A stretch of DNA of 22,903 nucleotides from Actinomycetota bacterium (GTDB taxonomy: Bacteria > Actinomycetota > Actinomycetes > Nanopelagicales > Nanopelagicaceae), in the NCBI GenBank assembly GCA_947371865.1, contig CANBRH010000014.1, positions 1 through 22,903 of the forward strand, written 5' to 3'. Every line of letters starts with the position of its first letter. Position 1 is the first letter of the stretch. Of this stretch, positions 22,478 through 22,903 are shown in pieces. A program made the translations under genes and the position numbers. A model generated the notes under the pieces. The model had not been told where the DNA came from. It saw nothing but the letters and a program-made list of their open reading frames with translations, and did no database searches.

Positions 22478-22903
22478 TTCAGGGCCGCAATCATTCGATC
22501 GACGCTTGCCCCAAGCCCATAATCATTTTGATATTGGTAAATCTCATCCAATGATTTAGGTCGAGTTGGCATAGAAGTGTCGATTTTCGGTAAAGCGACG
22601 TCCAGAGCGCAATGCACCAGCTTTGGGGCGATGGCAATGTAATCAGTTCCCTCAATCAATTTCTTGCGTAAATTTGGCGTGAGACGTTCATCGCCTTCAT
22701 GGGCAGCAGCAAGCGCATCTTCAATAGAGGTGAATGCATTTGCAATTATTGCCGCCCCTTTCTCACCTATTCCGCGAACCCCGGGCAAGCCATCAGAGGC
22801 ATCACCGCGAATCATTGCAAATAATGCATATCTCTCCCCCGGGATTTCATATCTATCTGCAATCCACTTTATATCGACCAAATCATGATTCGTGATGCCT
22901 TTG
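22471..22903 (-). CDS. 5'-3' exonuclease, C-terminal part (gene runs off the window)
   Basis: The frame is open to the right edge: the bases before the apparent TTG start at 22881 continue in phase as KGITNHDLVDIKW, so the gene begins beyond 22903. The visible ~143 residues contain the helix-hairpin-helix motif FAMIRGDASDGLPGVRGIGEKGAAII characteristic of the 5'-3' exonuclease domain of the FEN/PolA family, and then a helical C-terminal part. In E. coli Pol I this domain removes RNA primers; here it appears as a separate protein or a C-terminal fragment, because it stops at 22471 with no polymerase domain. It overlaps the mannose synthase gene by 7 bp and is probably co-transcribed. Confidence 0.88.
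   Translation of the reverse strand, partial: KGITNHDLVDIKWIADRYEIPGERYALFAMIRGDASDGLPGVRGIGEKGAAIIANAFTSIEDALAAAHEGDERLTPNLRKKLIEGTDYIAIAPKLVHCALDVALPKIDTSMPTRPKSLDEIYQYQNDYGLGASVDRMIAALKW

Overview
The window is an ordinary, gene-dense stretch of a small actinobacterial chromosome of moderate GC content (about half GC by eye). The gene order tlyA-nadK-recN-pyrG-xerD-parA-scpA-scpB-rluB-cmk-der, and pgsA-gcvH-garA-ftsR-DUF151 nuclease-merR-gcvP, matches from memory two conserved actinobacterial blocks (Mycobacterium tuberculosis Rv1694-Rv1713 and Rv1822-Rv1832). Here the blocks are joined by one tRNA-Pro gene. The short intergenic gaps, stop/start overlaps, moderate GC and fused cmk-der gene suggest a streamlined freshwater lineage, either Nanopelagicales (acI, such as Planktophila) or a small-genome Microbacteriaceae such as Rhodoluna. 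That placement is an inference; a 16S gene is not in the window.

Layout. 1-720 holds the 3' end of 23S rRNA, a spacer, 5S rRNA and a strong terminator. 820-7676 (+) encodes a short SSB-like protein, a Lys-rich-tailed protein, a 51-residue small protein, TlyA, NAD kinase, RecN, CTP synthase and XerD. 7687-8996 (-) is a two-gene operon of a ParA-type ATPase and a ribbon-helix-helix-like partner, divergent from scpA. 9058-11417 (+) is scpA, scpB and a 23S rRNA pseudouridine synthase. After a 250-bp AT-rich gap come aroH-type chorismate mutase and prephenate dehydrogenase (tyrosine synthesis), then a Cmk-Der fusion, tRNA-Pro(GGG) and a CDP-alcohol phosphatidyltransferase. 15855-21677 (+) carries gcvH, garA, ftsR, a DUF151 nuclease, a second MerR gene and gcvP. 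The right edge (-) has polyprenol-phosphate mannose synthase and a 5'-3' exonuclease that runs off the window.

How the genes fit together. Chromosome maintenance (recN, xerD, parA, scpAB) is packed with nucleotide synthesis (nadK, pyrG, cmk) and ribosome maturation (tlyA, rluB, der). The glycine cleavage genes gcvH and gcvP flank the GarA/FtsR regulatory pair; gcvT and lpd are not here.

No defence island, phage, IS element or CRISPR array is visible. The most interesting signal is regulatory. Two promoter regions, upstream of garA-ftsR and of gcvP, share the composite motif CTAG-N5-ACACCTA-N11-TAGGTT. In each it contains an 8-bp-arm palindrome with a 5-bp spacer, which looks like one MerR-family operator used twice. 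A second recurring signal is a TANNNT box exactly 6 nt before several ATG starts, as expected of leaderless transcripts.
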